A stretch of 64,000 nt of DNA from Lota lota. Taxonomy: Eukaryota; Chordata; Actinopteri; Gadiformes; Lotidae. Shown piece by piece: positions 41,149 to 53,268 of this stretch (positions are counted from its first letter, which is position 1; each line of letters starts with the position of its first letter). The translations under genes and the position numbers were made by a program. The stretch covers positions 353,501-417,500 of the forward strand of contig JACYXH010000028.1 of assembly GCA_026745465.1 (NCBI GenBank), in the 5' to 3' direction. Below the pieces are notes generated by a model. That model was not told the origin of the DNA, searched no databases, and saw only the letters and a program-made list of their open reading frames with translations.

Positions 41149-42857
41149 ACCTGAGCTACACCTCTACACCTCTACCCTCCTCTACCTCTACCCTCCCTTA
41201 GTCTACACCTTCACCCGAGTCTACACCTCCCCCTCCCTTAGTCTACACCTCCCCCTCCCTTAGTCTACACCTTTCTACTCTATTGAAAGGAGAAAAGAGT
41301 GTGTGAAATCCATCTGTCTTTTCTTGCTGTTGCGTCCAAAGTGATTATTCATTAGGGCCCAAGTCTTGATGGAAAGTCATTTGCCCCAGGGAAATAAAGA
41401 AAGAACTCCGATTTTTGTAATCGATTTCTGAAAATGTGATTTTCTAATTCTCAATACAACCGTATACCTCATTCCAGCCACTCAAAGCCCTACAAAGAGA
41501 ATGTGGAGCGCTGTAATGTAATGCAGATATAACTGCTTCCAAGATGAGTTACTTTGCATACTCTCTGTATTGGCCACATGTTCCTACATTTCAAATCCTT
41601 TACAGCTGTGCATACAGGCCCTGAACCATGTGCATGTTTGATACGCTGATGTAATGATCAACTACTTTGTTGTGTGAACGCTTTGCATCAACCTGTTTGT
41701 CCATCACATCTACTTAGGAGTTGACCTTTAACCTGGACATGTAAATGACACAGGATGAAACTCTGGCCATAATGTCACTGTGTTGCAGGTAAACTTGATA
41801 CGCTCTAGATTACACGGACACCAGCGTTGGAACTGAATCTTGTTGAATCTGTTTAAAGAACACTCTCATTGTTGTTTGGCTTTGGGAAAAAGGGTTCATC
41901 CACTATTCGTGATGCGAGGGGAGTGATTGTCGCTGTCACTGGAGTAGGGCCAGCCTTGGTTTTGAATCCGTAGAAAACCAAAGCGAGCTGTCAATCACTG
42001 CACTATGAGTTACAGGTGACAATGGACAAAAGTATACTTGCTGTAGACGTAACCATATGTGATAAAAGGGCACATAGAAACAGAAAATACATGAACAGAA
42101 GACAAAAAGTGAAGACCGACAATCGAACAGGACATCTTTCATGTTCCAATCCAACTTGAAGAGCACAGGAGAAGCAAGGTGAAGAACTGCTGATCTGGGA
42201 GTTTCCTGTCTGGGAACCTGTCCACCACAGAGATCTCTCAGGATGTCAGCTCTGACTCGGATTGTATTCTACTCTCTTGTTGCTTTACACACAGAAAACA
42301 ATGACCAATGTAATGCCACTCAGACGGTGTGTGTGTGTGATCAGGATAAGGGCCAGGTGTAATACACCTTGCGTGTGTATTACAGAGACAGGCTGCTTGC
42401 TAGGGTTGTAGGGTTTCTCTCTCTCTGTGATCAGGATAAGGGCCAGGTGTAATACAGGTGTAATACAGGTGTAATACAGGTAATACAGGTATCATACAGG
42501 TGTAATACAGGTGTATACACCTAGCTAGGGTTGTAGGGTTTCTAGGGTAAGGGTTAATCGGTTGCCATAAAACAAAAATAAATATTCTTTCTATATGATC
42601 ATTTATGATTTCATTTAGGCAAATGATTATATTCCTCTCCAACTGGATGGCTCATATTTGATTATCTATTCCAAACAGGAACTGAGACGCCATCTTCTGT
42701 ATACATATTGAACCTTTTCTTTTTCTGCTAATGTTTATGAATCTCCTTATGTTGTCCTCCACCACCACACCACCCACACAGTTTGAAAAATAGATATTTG
42801 TGTCATCATTATTGCATGCTTCCTCTGAATGAAACTTCATGAATATTCTGATCAACC
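41149..42857. other. Unique sequence with minor repeats
   Basis: CCTCCCTTAGTCTACACCT recurs about 41195-41275. ATCAGGATAAGGGCCAGGTG occurs twice (about 42340, 42429), as does GCTAGGGTTGTAGGGTTTCT, with CAGGTGTAATA repeats between. No gene. Confidence 0.5.
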
Positions 42858-42909
<52 letters not shown>

Positions 42910-43032
42910 ACTTGATACAGTCAGTCCTACTACACTGTGCAGTCCCTGGGGAAAGGTCAAGAATCTTCTTGATAAAAACAACACACACACACACACCTCC
43001 TCCCAGCTAGCCTGTATTGCTAATGCTAGGAG

Positions 43033-43103
<71 letters not shown>

Positions 43104-43413
43104 CCTCCCAGCTAGCCTGTACTGCTAATGCTAAGAGAACACACACACACACACACACCTCCTCCCAGCTAGCCTGTACTGCTAATCTAATGCTGAAAGA
43201 ACACACACACACACCTCCTCCCAGCTAGCCTGTACTGCTAATGCTAAGAGAACACACACACACACACACCTCCTCCCAGCTAGCCTGTACTGCTAATGCT
43301 AAGAGAACACACACACACCTCCTCCCAGCTAGCCTGTACTGCTAATGCTAAGAGAACACACACACACACACACACACCTCCTCCCAGCTAGCCTGTACTG
43401 CTAATGCTAAGAG

Positions 43414-43463
<50 letters not shown>

Positions 43464-43513
43464 ACAACCACCACCACCACCCAGCTCCCAGCTCCCAGCT
43501 CCCAGTCCACTAG

Positions 43514-43565
<52 letters not shown>
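42858..43565. repeat. Compound repeat: (GT)n, then 7 copies of a 37-nt motif each with its own (AC)n, then (ACC)n and (ATC)n
   Basis: (GT)n at 42859-42907. From 42976 to 43480, CCTCCTCCCAGCTAGCCTGT then CTGCTAATGCTAAGAGA is repeated seven times, each followed by AC runs of very different length. Then CCACCACC, CCCAGCTCCCAGCTC and (ATC)n at 43512-43565. Confidence 0.95.
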
Positions 43566-43567
<2 letters not shown>

Positions 43568-43925
43568 CATTGCTACATGCTGGGAAGCAGAGCAGGGACA
43601 ATATAAGCAGACAACATGCGTGTGTGTTACTGTCTCAAACGGTGTGTGTGTGATGCTTGTGTGCTGATGAAAGGTTAGAATGAGCCTGCAGCCCTGGGAT
43701 CCACCAGCTCTGAGTGGATCATGTCCTGGCGAACATATAGAAGAACACTGCCTTCTACATAGTTTGGTTGGTTAATATACGTATTTAAAACCAAGGTAGA
43801 TCAAAATGCTCATTTATTCATCTAATGAACTTTTTAATTAATTGATTCATGATTTATCTCATTGAATATTGGTGTTGTATTGTTGAAAGTGACATTTAGA
43901 TATTTCTGAGTCTCAATATATTTGA
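43566..43925. other. Unique AT-rich sequence
   Basis: Nothing recognised. Confidence 0.45.
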
Positions 43926-44343
43926 CTAGTATCTTAACGCACATCATTCTGGACCTGGACCAGAGCTGGTCCTGTACTAGTATCTTAACGCACATCATTC
44001 TGGACCTGGACCAGAGAGATGGTCCTGTACTAGTATCTTAACGCACATCATTCTGGACCTGGACCAGAGAGATGGTCCTGTACTAGTATCTTAACGCACA
44101 TCATTCTGGACCTGGACCAGAGAGATGGTCCTGTACTAGTATCTTAACGCACATCATTCTGGACCTGGACCAGAGAGATGGTCCTGTACTAGTATCTTAA
44201 CGCACATCATTCTGGACCTGGACCAGAGAGATGGTCCTGTACTAGTATCTTAACGCACATCATTCTGGACCTGGACCAGAGCTGGTCCTGTACTAGTATC
44301 TTAAGGCACATCATTCTGGACCTGGACCAGAGAGATGGTCCTG
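43926..44343. repeat. 53-bp minisatellite, 8 copies
   Basis: ACTAGTATCTTAACGCACAT and CATTCTGGACCTGGACCAGA recur eight times. First and seventh copies have the 2-nt shorter GAGCTGG in place of GAGAGATGG. Confidence 0.95.
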
Positions 44344-44534
44344 TGTTCTCAGGGGGGGGCTGTGTGCGCCACTCAGCTATCATCTGTTATCTCGTCTGGA
44401 CAAACAGAGCTGCATGAGAACCACAGGGAGGGTGTCCCAGCAGACAGGAACATGACCCCCCCTGTGTGCAGGACAGGAGTGGATCTGGCCTGGGTGTGAC
44501 ACCGGGCCACCGCAGCTAGACAAGACCCTGCGGG

Positions 44535-44595
<61 letters not shown>

Positions 44596-44654
44596 GGTGT
44601 GTGTGTGTGTGTGTGTGTGTGCAGAGATCAAAGTGTGTGTGTGTTTGTGTGTGC

Positions 44655-44689
<35 letters not shown>

Positions 44690-44850
44690 GGTGCTTGGAG
44701 AGTAATTAATTGTGAGTGATTCATTTGAGGCTCACAGTGGAGAGCTGGTGTAGAGACCTTTTTGGACTGCGGGGGAGGGGGCTGGTAGGGGGGGGCTGGT
44801 GGGGGGGGGTGGGGGGCAGGTGGGGGGAGGGACTGGTGTGGGGGGGGCAG
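44344..44850. other. Unique sequence interrupted by (GT)n (44537-44690) and a G-rich run (44770-44850)
   Basis: GT microsatellite, then AGTAATTAATTGTGAGTGA (a homeodomain-type core) and GGGGGG-rich sequence just upstream of the CCAAT box at 44859. Confidence 0.6.
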
Positions 44851-44858
44851 AGACACAG

Positions 44859-44904
44859 CCAATATCAGGCCTGGTCCGCTGAGCCGAACACCAGACTTTA
44901 AAAA
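44859..44904 (+). promoter_or_regulatory. Candidate core promoter: CCAAT box and TATA-like box
   Basis: CCAAT at 44859-44863 and TTTAAAAA at 44897-44904 are 34 nt apart, a common arrangement in tissue-specific vertebrate promoters. Initiation would be expected near 44930, about 140 nt before an ATG at 45069 with A at -3. Confidence 0.35.
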
Positions 44905-45068
44905 CCCACACAAGACGTGCGTAGGCAGGACAACTTCATCTCCCGCAGACACGCAGATAACGCACACGCAACTAATGCACACAGCAAACGCCCACGCAGA
45001 CACACACTCACACACAACCAAAAACCCACTCTAACACAACACACTCGGTCGTTAGCACTTTCTCCAAC

Positions 45069-45650
45069 ATGAGGACATTTCTTTTCTCATTGTTTGTAAC
45101 ATTCTCCTGTGGGGCCATGACTCCTTCTGTCTCTCTTCTGCTGGGCCTCTCTGTGACTCTGTCTGCTGGGCCTCTCTGTGACTCTGTCTGCTGGGCCTCT
45201 CTGTCTGCTGGGCCTCTCTGTCTGCTGGACCTCTCTGTCTGCTGGGCCTCTCTGTCTGCTGGGCCTCTCTGTCTGCTGGACCTCTCTGTCTGCAGGGCCT
45301 CTCTGTCTGCTGGGCCTCTCTGTCTGCTGGGCCTCTCTGTCTGCTGGGCCTCTCTGTCTGCTGGGCCTCTCTGTCTGCTGGGCCTCTCTGTCTGCTGGGC
45401 CTCTCTGTCTGCTGGGCCTCTCTGTCTGCTGGGCCTCTCTGTCTGCTGGGCCTCTCTGTCTGCTGGGCCTCTCTGTCTGCTGGGCCTCTCTGCCCACGCG
45501 TTGAGACGAGATGCACTGCTGTTGGCCAGGCAAGAAGGGTTTGACCTCCGTTATCCAGGATGGGGAGTGAACAAACAGAACCCTAGATCAATTGAAATTA
45601 ATAATGTAGGCCTTAATATGTTGACTCAACTTGGAAGATGGCTTCAATAA
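45069..45650 (+). CDS. Possible small secreted-peptide gene interrupted by a 17-bp array (weak candidate)
   Basis: The frame opens MRTFLFSLFVTFSCGAMTPS, which reads like a signal peptide, with an ATG in good context (CCAACATGA). Codons 25-138 are a 17-bp tandem array. After it the frame continues AHALRRDALLLARQEGFDLR then YPGWGVNKQNP to a TAA at 45648. Dibasic-type sites and an amphipathic segment suggest a propeptide, but I do not recognise a family. Because 17 is not a multiple of 3, copy-number change would break the frame unless the array is spliced out; no clear GT-AG pair was found. Chance is a serious alternative. Confidence 0.2.
   Translation: MRTFLFSLFVTFSCGAMTPSVSLLLGLSVTLSAGPLCDSVCWASLSAGPLCLLDLSVCWASLSAGPLCLLDLSVCRASLSAGPLCLLGLSVCWASLSAGPLCLLGLSVCWASLSAGPLCLLGLSVCWASLSAGPLCLLGLSAHALRRDALLLARQEGFDLRYPGWGVNKQNPRSIEINNVGLNMLTQLGRWLQ
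45140..45492. repeat. 17-bp minisatellite (CTGCTGGGCCTCTCTGT), about 20 copies
   Basis: Near-invariant units with CTGGACC and CTGCAGG variants on the left. Three plus and minus frames are open because the unit lacks stops. Confidence 0.96.
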
Positions 45651-45975
45651 GATATGAGTACGGTACCAGAGCCCTCAGCCAATAAGATATGAGTATGGTA
45701 CCAGAGCCCGATAAGATATGAGTACGGTACCAGAGCCCTATAAGATATGAGTACGGTACCAGAGCCCTCAGCCAATAAGACAGAGTATGGTACCAGAGCC
45801 CTATAAGATAAGAGTACGTTACCAGAGCCCTTTAAGATAAGAGTACAGTACCAGAGCCCTATAAGATAAGAGTACAGTACCAGAGCCCTATAAGATATGA
45901 GTAGGGTACCAGAGCCCTATAAGATATGAGTACAGTACCAGAGCCCTATAAGATATGAGTACGGTACCAGAGCCC
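45650..45975. repeat. 25-34 bp minisatellite (ATAAGATATGAGTACGGTAC), about 11 copies
   Basis: ATAAGATATGAGTACGGTAC and CAGAGCCCT recur, with CAGCCA inserts in three units and AAGATAAGAGTAC variants in the middle. Confidence 0.93.
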
Positions 45976-46624
45976 TTAGCACTGTATCTATATCTCTGTC
46001 TCTGTCTTGAAAGAGGAGAAAAGAAGAAGAGAACTGATGCTCTCATTCGTCTCCGTTCTGCAGCGGAGTCCTCCTATTTCTTACCCTTTTTTGCCCTTCC
46101 CGGGAGAATCCATTACGGACAGGAAGTGGTTTGGGCTCACTTCCACATCTGACCAAATAGAAAGTTGCAGCGGCTCAGACGCCATTCATCGATACGGTTA
46201 GCGTGTGACATGCTTCACACTTTGATTAGAATCATTCACTGTGATGTGACCCGCTTCACCATTAGATGTGATTGCTCTAATCACAAGTGCAGGACATGTA
46301 TGCAGTATATCCACACTGTCAGAGAACTGGGAATCCACAGATGTGTCACCATGGGGACGGGCCAATGTAAGCTAGTGATTCAAAAATGGCTTCTCTGGTA
46401 AAAATGACTTTTAGTTTTGTTTGAAATGCTGCAGAATGTGTTGAAACACATCATGTAGACGCTAACCTTACAGCTACAGAGATCTAGATTTATAACTCAG
46501 ACTGCAGCAGCGTAGAGAAATCTCATGTGAAAATATATATTTATACACACACACACATAGGGCAGCATATTTCCAAAGACCATCCACCGTGAAATCTTCT
46601 CAAAATTGTTGTTTGATGACCCCA
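45976..46624. other. Unique sequence, no gene recognised
   Basis: Nothing assignable. Confidence 0.45.
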
Positions 46625-46945
46625 GAGAAACTGTGGGGGAGAAGGGGGGAGAGGAGGAGGAAGAGGATGACGAGGAGGGGAAGAGTAGGAGGAAGAGGAG
46701 GAGGAGGGGGAGAGGAGAAGGAGGAGAAGGGGAGGAGGGGGGGGGAGGAGGAGGGGGAGGAGGAGGACGGGGAGGAGGAGGAGAAGGGGAGGAGGGGGAG
46801 GAGGAGAGGAGAAGGAGGAGAAGGGGAGGAGGGGGAGGGGGAGGAGGAGGGGGAGGAGGAGGACGGGGAGGAGGAGGGAGGAGGAGGAAGATGAAGGGGA
46901 GAAGGGGAGGGGGAGGAGGAGGTGGAGGAAGAGGAGCAGCACAAG
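46625..46945. repeat. GGA-rich polypurine tract, about 320 bp
   Basis: GAGGAGGAGGGGGAGGAGG-like units, almost purely purine on the plus strand, with a few pyrimidines (GAGGACGGGG, GAGGATGACG). Triplex and G-quadruplex prone. Frames are Glu/Gly/Arg or Pro/Ser/Leu runs. Confidence 0.95.
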
Positions 46946-48937
46946 GAAGAAAAATGCTTTGAAGGGAGGTCCTTTTTTCCCTCCCTTTGTCTATTTGTCT
47001 TCTCCCCCTCTGTCTCTCCCCCTTCCTCCCCCTCCTCTTCGATCTCTTTAGACTCAGGGAGGAAATGGAGGATTTGTTAAAAGGTCGTGGCAGATCAAAG
47101 TCTGGTTGCATCAGGCAACCTGCCGGGATGGAGAGGAAAGTTAGAAACGGCAGAACAAATGGGGGGGGGGGCAAAGGGGGAGGGAGGGGGAGGGAGGGGG
47201 CGCACTGGCTGGGTCATAGTGAGACTGAGGGAGAGAACAAGGCTGATTAAAAATGGAACAGAAGGAATGAGGAGAACAGGAGATAAATGTGGGGAGTGGG
47301 ATGAAAGTGAGCACTGCACGTACAGGAAGGAACCACATCAGTGGATGTGGGGGGCACAGAACATGTGAGACCCCCCGCACCACACATGTGGTCATGGATT
47401 TGATTACATTAGAACCCTGTGCTGCTTCATCCACAGGGAGCCATCTTCTGAGCCGCTTTCATACTGCAATCCTCTTTCCTATTCACAGTCACTTTGACTT
47501 CTTCATCCGTCTGTCCATCCGGCCGTCTTTCCTCCCTCCCTAACTGCACCCTTATCTCTAGAAGGCGTTGGACAGCACACTTCCCAAGCAGATTAAATGT
47601 TGAAACATAATGAGAATATTCTTTTAGAAGACACCAAATGAAATGAAATATCACGTAAATCTGTCATTAGTCTCAATTGGGGTTGAATATGAGTACAGAC
47701 ATATTGTAACTGGTTGCAATATGTGTGTTTTAATAACAAAACGGGACTAGTCATGACTGTATGGGCCTATAAGCCAATAGAAGCACAGTGTTGAAGTGGG
47801 AAATGGGTTTTAATTGGATTATCCCAGTACCAACCTATGGCCTTACCCATAAGACCGACCAATACCAAGACATGCGTTGACCAATCACAAGACAGGAGTT
47901 GTTGCTCCGCCCCCCACTTGGACCTGGAGGACGGAAGAGGACAAGAAGAGGCAGAATCTCCAGCCTTTTGTTTCAATGAACCGATGACCAGACAGAGCCG
48001 ATCAAGCTTGTGTAATAATCATATAATCATTAGAGTAGACACATTAATCCCCTTTTCCCACTCAAACATTGGTTCCTAAATAACAGCATTGAAGTTATGA
48101 ATACATTTCTCAATGTATTTAAATGTGCCCCTTAGCTTTAGAGTGTCGTAACTATATATCCCAACACTGCCGGCCAATGTCTGCATTTATAGATAGAACA
48201 CAAATGGTATTGGTAAATAATAATAATAACAATAAATCCATAGTGGACATTCCCTACGAGAGGGTATGGTTCTCACTAAATAATACCCAACAGATCACTC
48301 TGTTGGATATGGATCAAACTTGGACCATGCACACAAAGTTCGACTTTGGTCTACTTATCTAATTAAAGTTGTGGTGGCAACAGGGCAAGCAAAGCACCCT
48401 AGAATTCTCTTTCCCTAGCAACCTCGTCCCTAGCAACCCCTCCTCATTCTACTCATGGCTGCAACCCCACAACACACGATGGCATGGCACAAAATGACTT
48501 CTTTCAGTTTTTCTCAAATGTGCCTCAATTCAGGCCAAGCCCATAAAAACCATGGAGGAAGCTGTGAATTATTGAATAACTTCTTCTGTTGGCTCTAATT
48601 GACCTTTCAGCTGCCAAAGCAGCCATTGAGGATGGGTGGTACATTCAGGAGAGCTGCTTGCAGGCACAATGTTTTGTGGACTGGGTGCTCAATCCTTTTT
48701 CATACTGATGCACCACACTCTGCACCGACTCCTAATCCCCAGGGAACCAGGGTCGTACAGGACCGTCTAAAGATAAAATCACACATGCTCATAGTGGGCT
48801 TCAGTGGGGTTTAAGACAGGCACAATAAATGAGTTGGAATTCAGACCCAGACTACCTTCTGAAGGGACGAGAGGCTGGCGGTAGACCTAGTGCACAGAGA
48901 TGGGCATCTGTGGACGATGGATGGGGTGATGGATGAG

Positions 48938-48967
48938 GATGGGTCTCTGTGCGCACAGAGACCCATC
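48938..48967. repeat. Perfect 30-bp palindrome
   Basis: GATGGGTCTCTGTGC followed without spacer by its exact reverse complement GCACAGAGACCCATC. The next flanking bases do not pair. Confidence 0.95.
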
Positions 48968-49201
48968 GGCCACCATGCAGTGACAGAGCGCAGGTGTGTG
49001 TGCATGTGTGCGATAGAGAGAGAAAGTCCATTTGGTGTATTGAAGTCTTTGTAGTGAGCCCTCGTTTTAAATGCTTGTCCTCGCATACTGTGGATGATGT
49101 GGGAAACATAAGGCAGCACTCTCACACTAAGTTGTGACGCAGCCAATGAAAGCTGCTGTTGTGCAGCTGCCTGCATCTGTTTTAAAGCCACTGTTTCACA
49201 A

Positions 49202-49224
49202 GTCTCCCAGCCTTACTGGGAGAC
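49202..49224. repeat. 9-bp hairpin
   Basis: GTCTCCCAG and CTGGGAGAC are separated by CCTTA. Minor feature in otherwise unique sequence. Confidence 0.7.
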
Positions 49225-52106
49225 CCAATGGGGGAGGCAGTAGCAGGCTCCTCTAGGGAGACCAGAGGCTCTGGTCCAGGACTGCCATGACTCTGCACTG
49301 GGAAGTGAGGCTTTGTACCATCCATGTCATTTGGAGAAGATAATGAAAAGTCCCTTTCTGGATGCCTTTGTCTTTCATACTGTAGTACGTTACTGTTTAA
49401 CTACTTAAAGCTATTATGCAACTAGTAGGGGGCACTAAAGTTGACCCTAAACACCATTGATAATAACTGGATATTAATTTGAATGAAATAGCAACCAATG
49501 TTAATGAAAACATACATAAAAAAGAAACATACAAATAATAATTTCAGAATGAAAATGTAGCCTATTAATAGATTTAACCCTAACACCCCCCCTCCCCCCC
49601 TCCCCATTTCAATTGGCATCAATCATTGATTATTCAATGGCAAACTCGTCTATTTGCTAGCCAGTTGGTCCGCATGTTAAACCATGTTATCTTTTAAACA
49701 CGCCATTCCCAGGACGGTCGAGTCACTAATCTGGATTTCAAAAGAGAACAAAGAAGATGAGGAGGGAGCAGTCAAAGCTTTTGATCCAAACTAAACCAGG
49801 CAAACGTTTTTGCTCCGAATCCGAAGCTGCTCAGAGCCAGGCTACTAGCGAAGAGGAAGCTAACCATACCAATTCAGATGGGACCACTTCTGATAACTAT
49901 GTCATTGATAACAAGGCCATTGTCATAATTACACCACATGGTGAAGAGGTGCTCAGGTTTACCACCAACAGGATCTGATTCTGACCGAAACAACATCCAT
50001 AGACACACACATTAGCCAGATGGGGGAACAAAGTGTCACGAGAGCCATATAAATATAGTATAATACATGTAGAATATATATGATATAGTATAGGATAATA
50101 TAGTGAGAGCAGAGGCATTGACACCTCTACTTTACTCAGAGGTATGTCTGCTTTAGATTCCGGACGGTTATCTGTAATGGCGCTTCGAGAATGAATTTAT
50201 GGAAATCTGCGGACAATATGTTCTCAATAAAATGCTGGAGGAAAGAATACAATCAGTGTATTATTCTATAATATGCGATGCCATGCTAGATCTCATTTCG
50301 AGCAGAACGTCCTGTTTCTTAGGTGTCTGCTGTAAATAGAGTTTGCATAGAAAATGCCAAAGATATCCGACATGATCCAGCAAGCGCTGGAGAGGCAGAG
50401 AATCAGTCTGGCAGACTGCCGGACAAGGCTGCGACAACGGCAAAGTCAAAGGTTTACAAATCCTTAGTCAAAATGGGAAGATTAAGGCCTGTCCATGCTC
50501 TTCAGCCTGGAGGTCTAGTCTGAATGAACTCTGGACGCTCCCTCCATGGCCTGAGTGAGAGTGAGAGCGCTTATGGACATGGTTGACCTGTGACCTCCCA
50601 GCAGGGGGGAAAGCCCTCGACTGCATTGTGTCAACGTGTGCATCATCTCACGAGGCCATGGCACAGGCACGAGGACTCGTGAATATCATTCATGGCCATC
50701 GGGCTATGGTGGCTCTGGATGAAGATCCTGGAACACACACTGTGGCAGCTTATGGTTGGAACAGGACGCTGACAACATCTCATCTCTACAGCAGGACATT
50801 ATTTATCGGAGGAATACTGGGATTCAATGCTCGGTGAAGCTCAGAACATCAACCCATGGGGTCCCACCTGAGATCATCCAGCATGGACAGAGGAAGTGCT
50901 ACTGCACGGAAGACGATACCTGATCTATTTTTTAGGAACTCTGTATTTTATGTTTCTGGGGACAGTATCATACCACAATGACACTCTAGACTTCAATTCA
51001 TAAGGAACATCTTCCATGGTTTGAGGCGATCCTCAAAGGAAGATCCGATGTAGAAATATGACCTCAACATATTACAAAGATCCATCTGGAGATTACTCCA
51101 TCTGAAAAAGATACACAGCTCCACATTCCTGTAGCAGTTGCCATTATTACCGTTTATGCAGATTATTTGATTCGATTTCCTTCTCTAATTCTTTAACTAC
51201 TGCTTAGAGGACAGCCTCAGAGAGATGCAGGCCCATTTGGAATGAGGGAACAACCGACCATTCATTCAATTCAAAGACTATTCAAAACATTAATTGGGAA
51301 TAATCATTTTGATTTGCTTAATTGGAGAAAAGTACGATTTGACATGTTTTAATTGTGCACCTTGGACAATTATGTGAAAAAAGGTAGTTTTGCTGCAAAA
51401 GGACTGGTATAAATTATCTCCTGAGTGCTGAATACTGTGGCACCCTAATTGGATAATTAGGACTAATGCGCACTGAATAAAGATGGGATCGTTAAAGAGT
51501 TCTATGTTATACTGTGGGAACATTCTAGGCTCTGCCTGGATTGTTTGAAGCTACGCAGCGTGTTCACTTCCTCTTGTTGCGTTCCCCAGTGTAACGAAGC
51601 CCTGAGCTGCTGCGTCCCACGCTGGGCAGAGGTGAGGACACGACCTCAGGCTCTGGAAGTAGGTTTTATATTCCGCAGACCCTTTGAATTAGCCTCGTGA
51701 GAGCGTCCTGATGTTCACGTTTGTGTTTAGCACTTTCAGTCTGGCCTCGGCTGGGCAGCCATTGATGTCCACATATGGGCGTGGCCTTACCCCCTGAGAC
51801 GCTCCTGCTGAGAAAGGTCTTCTGTGCAGGTTTTTGTTCATCTTTACACATCGGTAATCAGTCTATTTCTTTATCAAACTGGTTTGAGCGCTCAGTGCAT
51901 TACTTTCCTTGGGCGCTGCCATTGTTTTTTATTCAGTATTTATCTTGGAAGAGGCTTTCCGTGTTCTCAGGGCTGGTCCACACAGAATACCGCTCACCAT
52001 GGGATGGTTCTGTGTTCTGTGTTCTGTGGGTTCCTCGGAATATGGAACGCATTTAACTTAATTTAATTCACTGTATTATACATCTCTGCATGCAACTATT
52101 CAGTGT

Positions 52107-52275
52107 GTGTGTGTGTGTGTGTGTGTGTGTCATACATTGTCACACAAAAAGCGTGAAAGCATCATGAAGGCATACGTATATAATACCCTTGTGCTTGCCT
52201 GCACGTGTGCGTGTGAGTGTGCACGTGCGTGTGTGCGTGCGTGCGTGCGTGCGTGCGCGTGCTTGTGTGTGTGTG
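52107..52275. repeat. GT and GTGC microsatellites
   Basis: (GT)n at 52104-52130 and (GTGC)n-rich sequence at 52203-52275, separated by unique sequence. Confidence 0.9.
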
Positions 52276-52989
52276 CAGAGCCTGGTTAATCCTGTCTGAC
52301 TGGTGAGTTCAGATGATTGACAGCTGGGCCGACCCGTGGAGATGTCCAACAGGGGAAGCTGATCCCCGAGCAATATTAGCTAGGCGTCCAAATAAAGCCG
52401 CTTGTTGACTTTGCAAGGCCGTGCGTCGTTGATTACGCCCTCCAACCCTTCTGCTATCATTCCTCATGGCAGGGAAAGACATAAAGCCATTGTTTTTACT
52501 GCCGCCCACAGAAGAGATACTAAATATAAAGAAGGGCCGGAGTAATCGTCAGATGGGGCCCCTCTCCGTCTGCCGCTCAGTCGCTGCTTGAGTCACGGCG
52601 TCTTCGCAGACAAATCAAGGAGATGGGATGGCTCGAGGTGCAGGAAAGGAGAACGCATGAAAATAAAGGAACTCAATTCAGAGAAACTGCTAACCAAACC
52701 CAAAGCAAATGGTTTTATATCCAGTTATTATTTATTTTGTATCGTCTTTCTCATTTAAAACGGTGAAAATGAATGAGTTGTCTGTGCTAATTGTTTCCGA
52801 AAGAAGAGATAAATACATCACATTTAATTTAATTGAACCTTCTCCAACCCCTTAGGAAAAGGTTTTCCAACCCCTTAGGAAAAGGTTTTCCAACCCCCCA
52901 GAACTGAAACAGCAGAAAAACATCCCTGACTTGGTTTCTTTAGGCAAAATGTTCAGAGCATTAAGTCACAGGCCCTATGAGCGTTAAGG
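52276..52989. other. Candidate conserved regulatory element with a TALE (Pbx/Meis) site
   Basis: The block at 52280-52660 is complex, non-repetitive and GC-balanced. It includes TGATTGACAG at 52314-52323, an exact composite Pbx/Meis-type site, and further cores such as CAATATTAGC and GTTGATTACGCC. It is not open for a recognisable exon. At 52845-52895 CCAACCCCTTAGGAAAAGG is tandemly repeated. Confidence 0.4.
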
Positions 52990-53268
52990 GCCTCTTAAAG
53001 TCCAGCAACGTCTTATATCTAAGCATTAAGAATTAAGGGCCTCTTAAAGTCCAGTAACGTCTCTTATCTAAGCATTAAGTATTAAGGGCCTCTTAAAGTC
53101 CAGTAACGTCTCTTATCTAAGCATTAAGTATTAAGGGCATCTTAAAGTCCAGTAACGTCTCTTATCTAAGCATTAAGTATTAAGGGCCTCTTAAAGTCCA
53201 GTAACGTCTCTTATCTAAGCGTTAAGTATTAAGGGCATCTTAAAGTCCAGTAACGTCCCTTATCTAAC
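52990..53268. repeat. 49-bp minisatellite, about 5.7 copies
   Basis: GGGCCTCTTAAAGTCCAGTA and ACGTCTCTTATCTAAGCATT recur. GGGCATC and GGGCCTC alternate in the last four units. Confidence 0.95.

Larger units (their letters stand above)
46946..52106. other. Longest array-free stretch, no gene recognised
   Basis: A poly-G/GGGA tract lies at 47161-47200 and a C-rich run at 49584-49605. Blocks at 49740-49980 and 50320-50840 are complex; the former is open for 73 codons (MRREQSKLL start) and may be an old transposon or pseudogene fragment, but no family was recognised. A perfect palindrome (48938-48967) and a hairpin (49202-49224) are listed separately. No exon with splice sites was identified on either strand. 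Confidence 0.4.

Noticed and set aside
49757-49978. 73-codon frame (MRREQSKLLIQTK start) as a gene
   Set aside because: Natural-looking composition, but no recognisable family, no splice signals and no continuation; possibly an old fragment.
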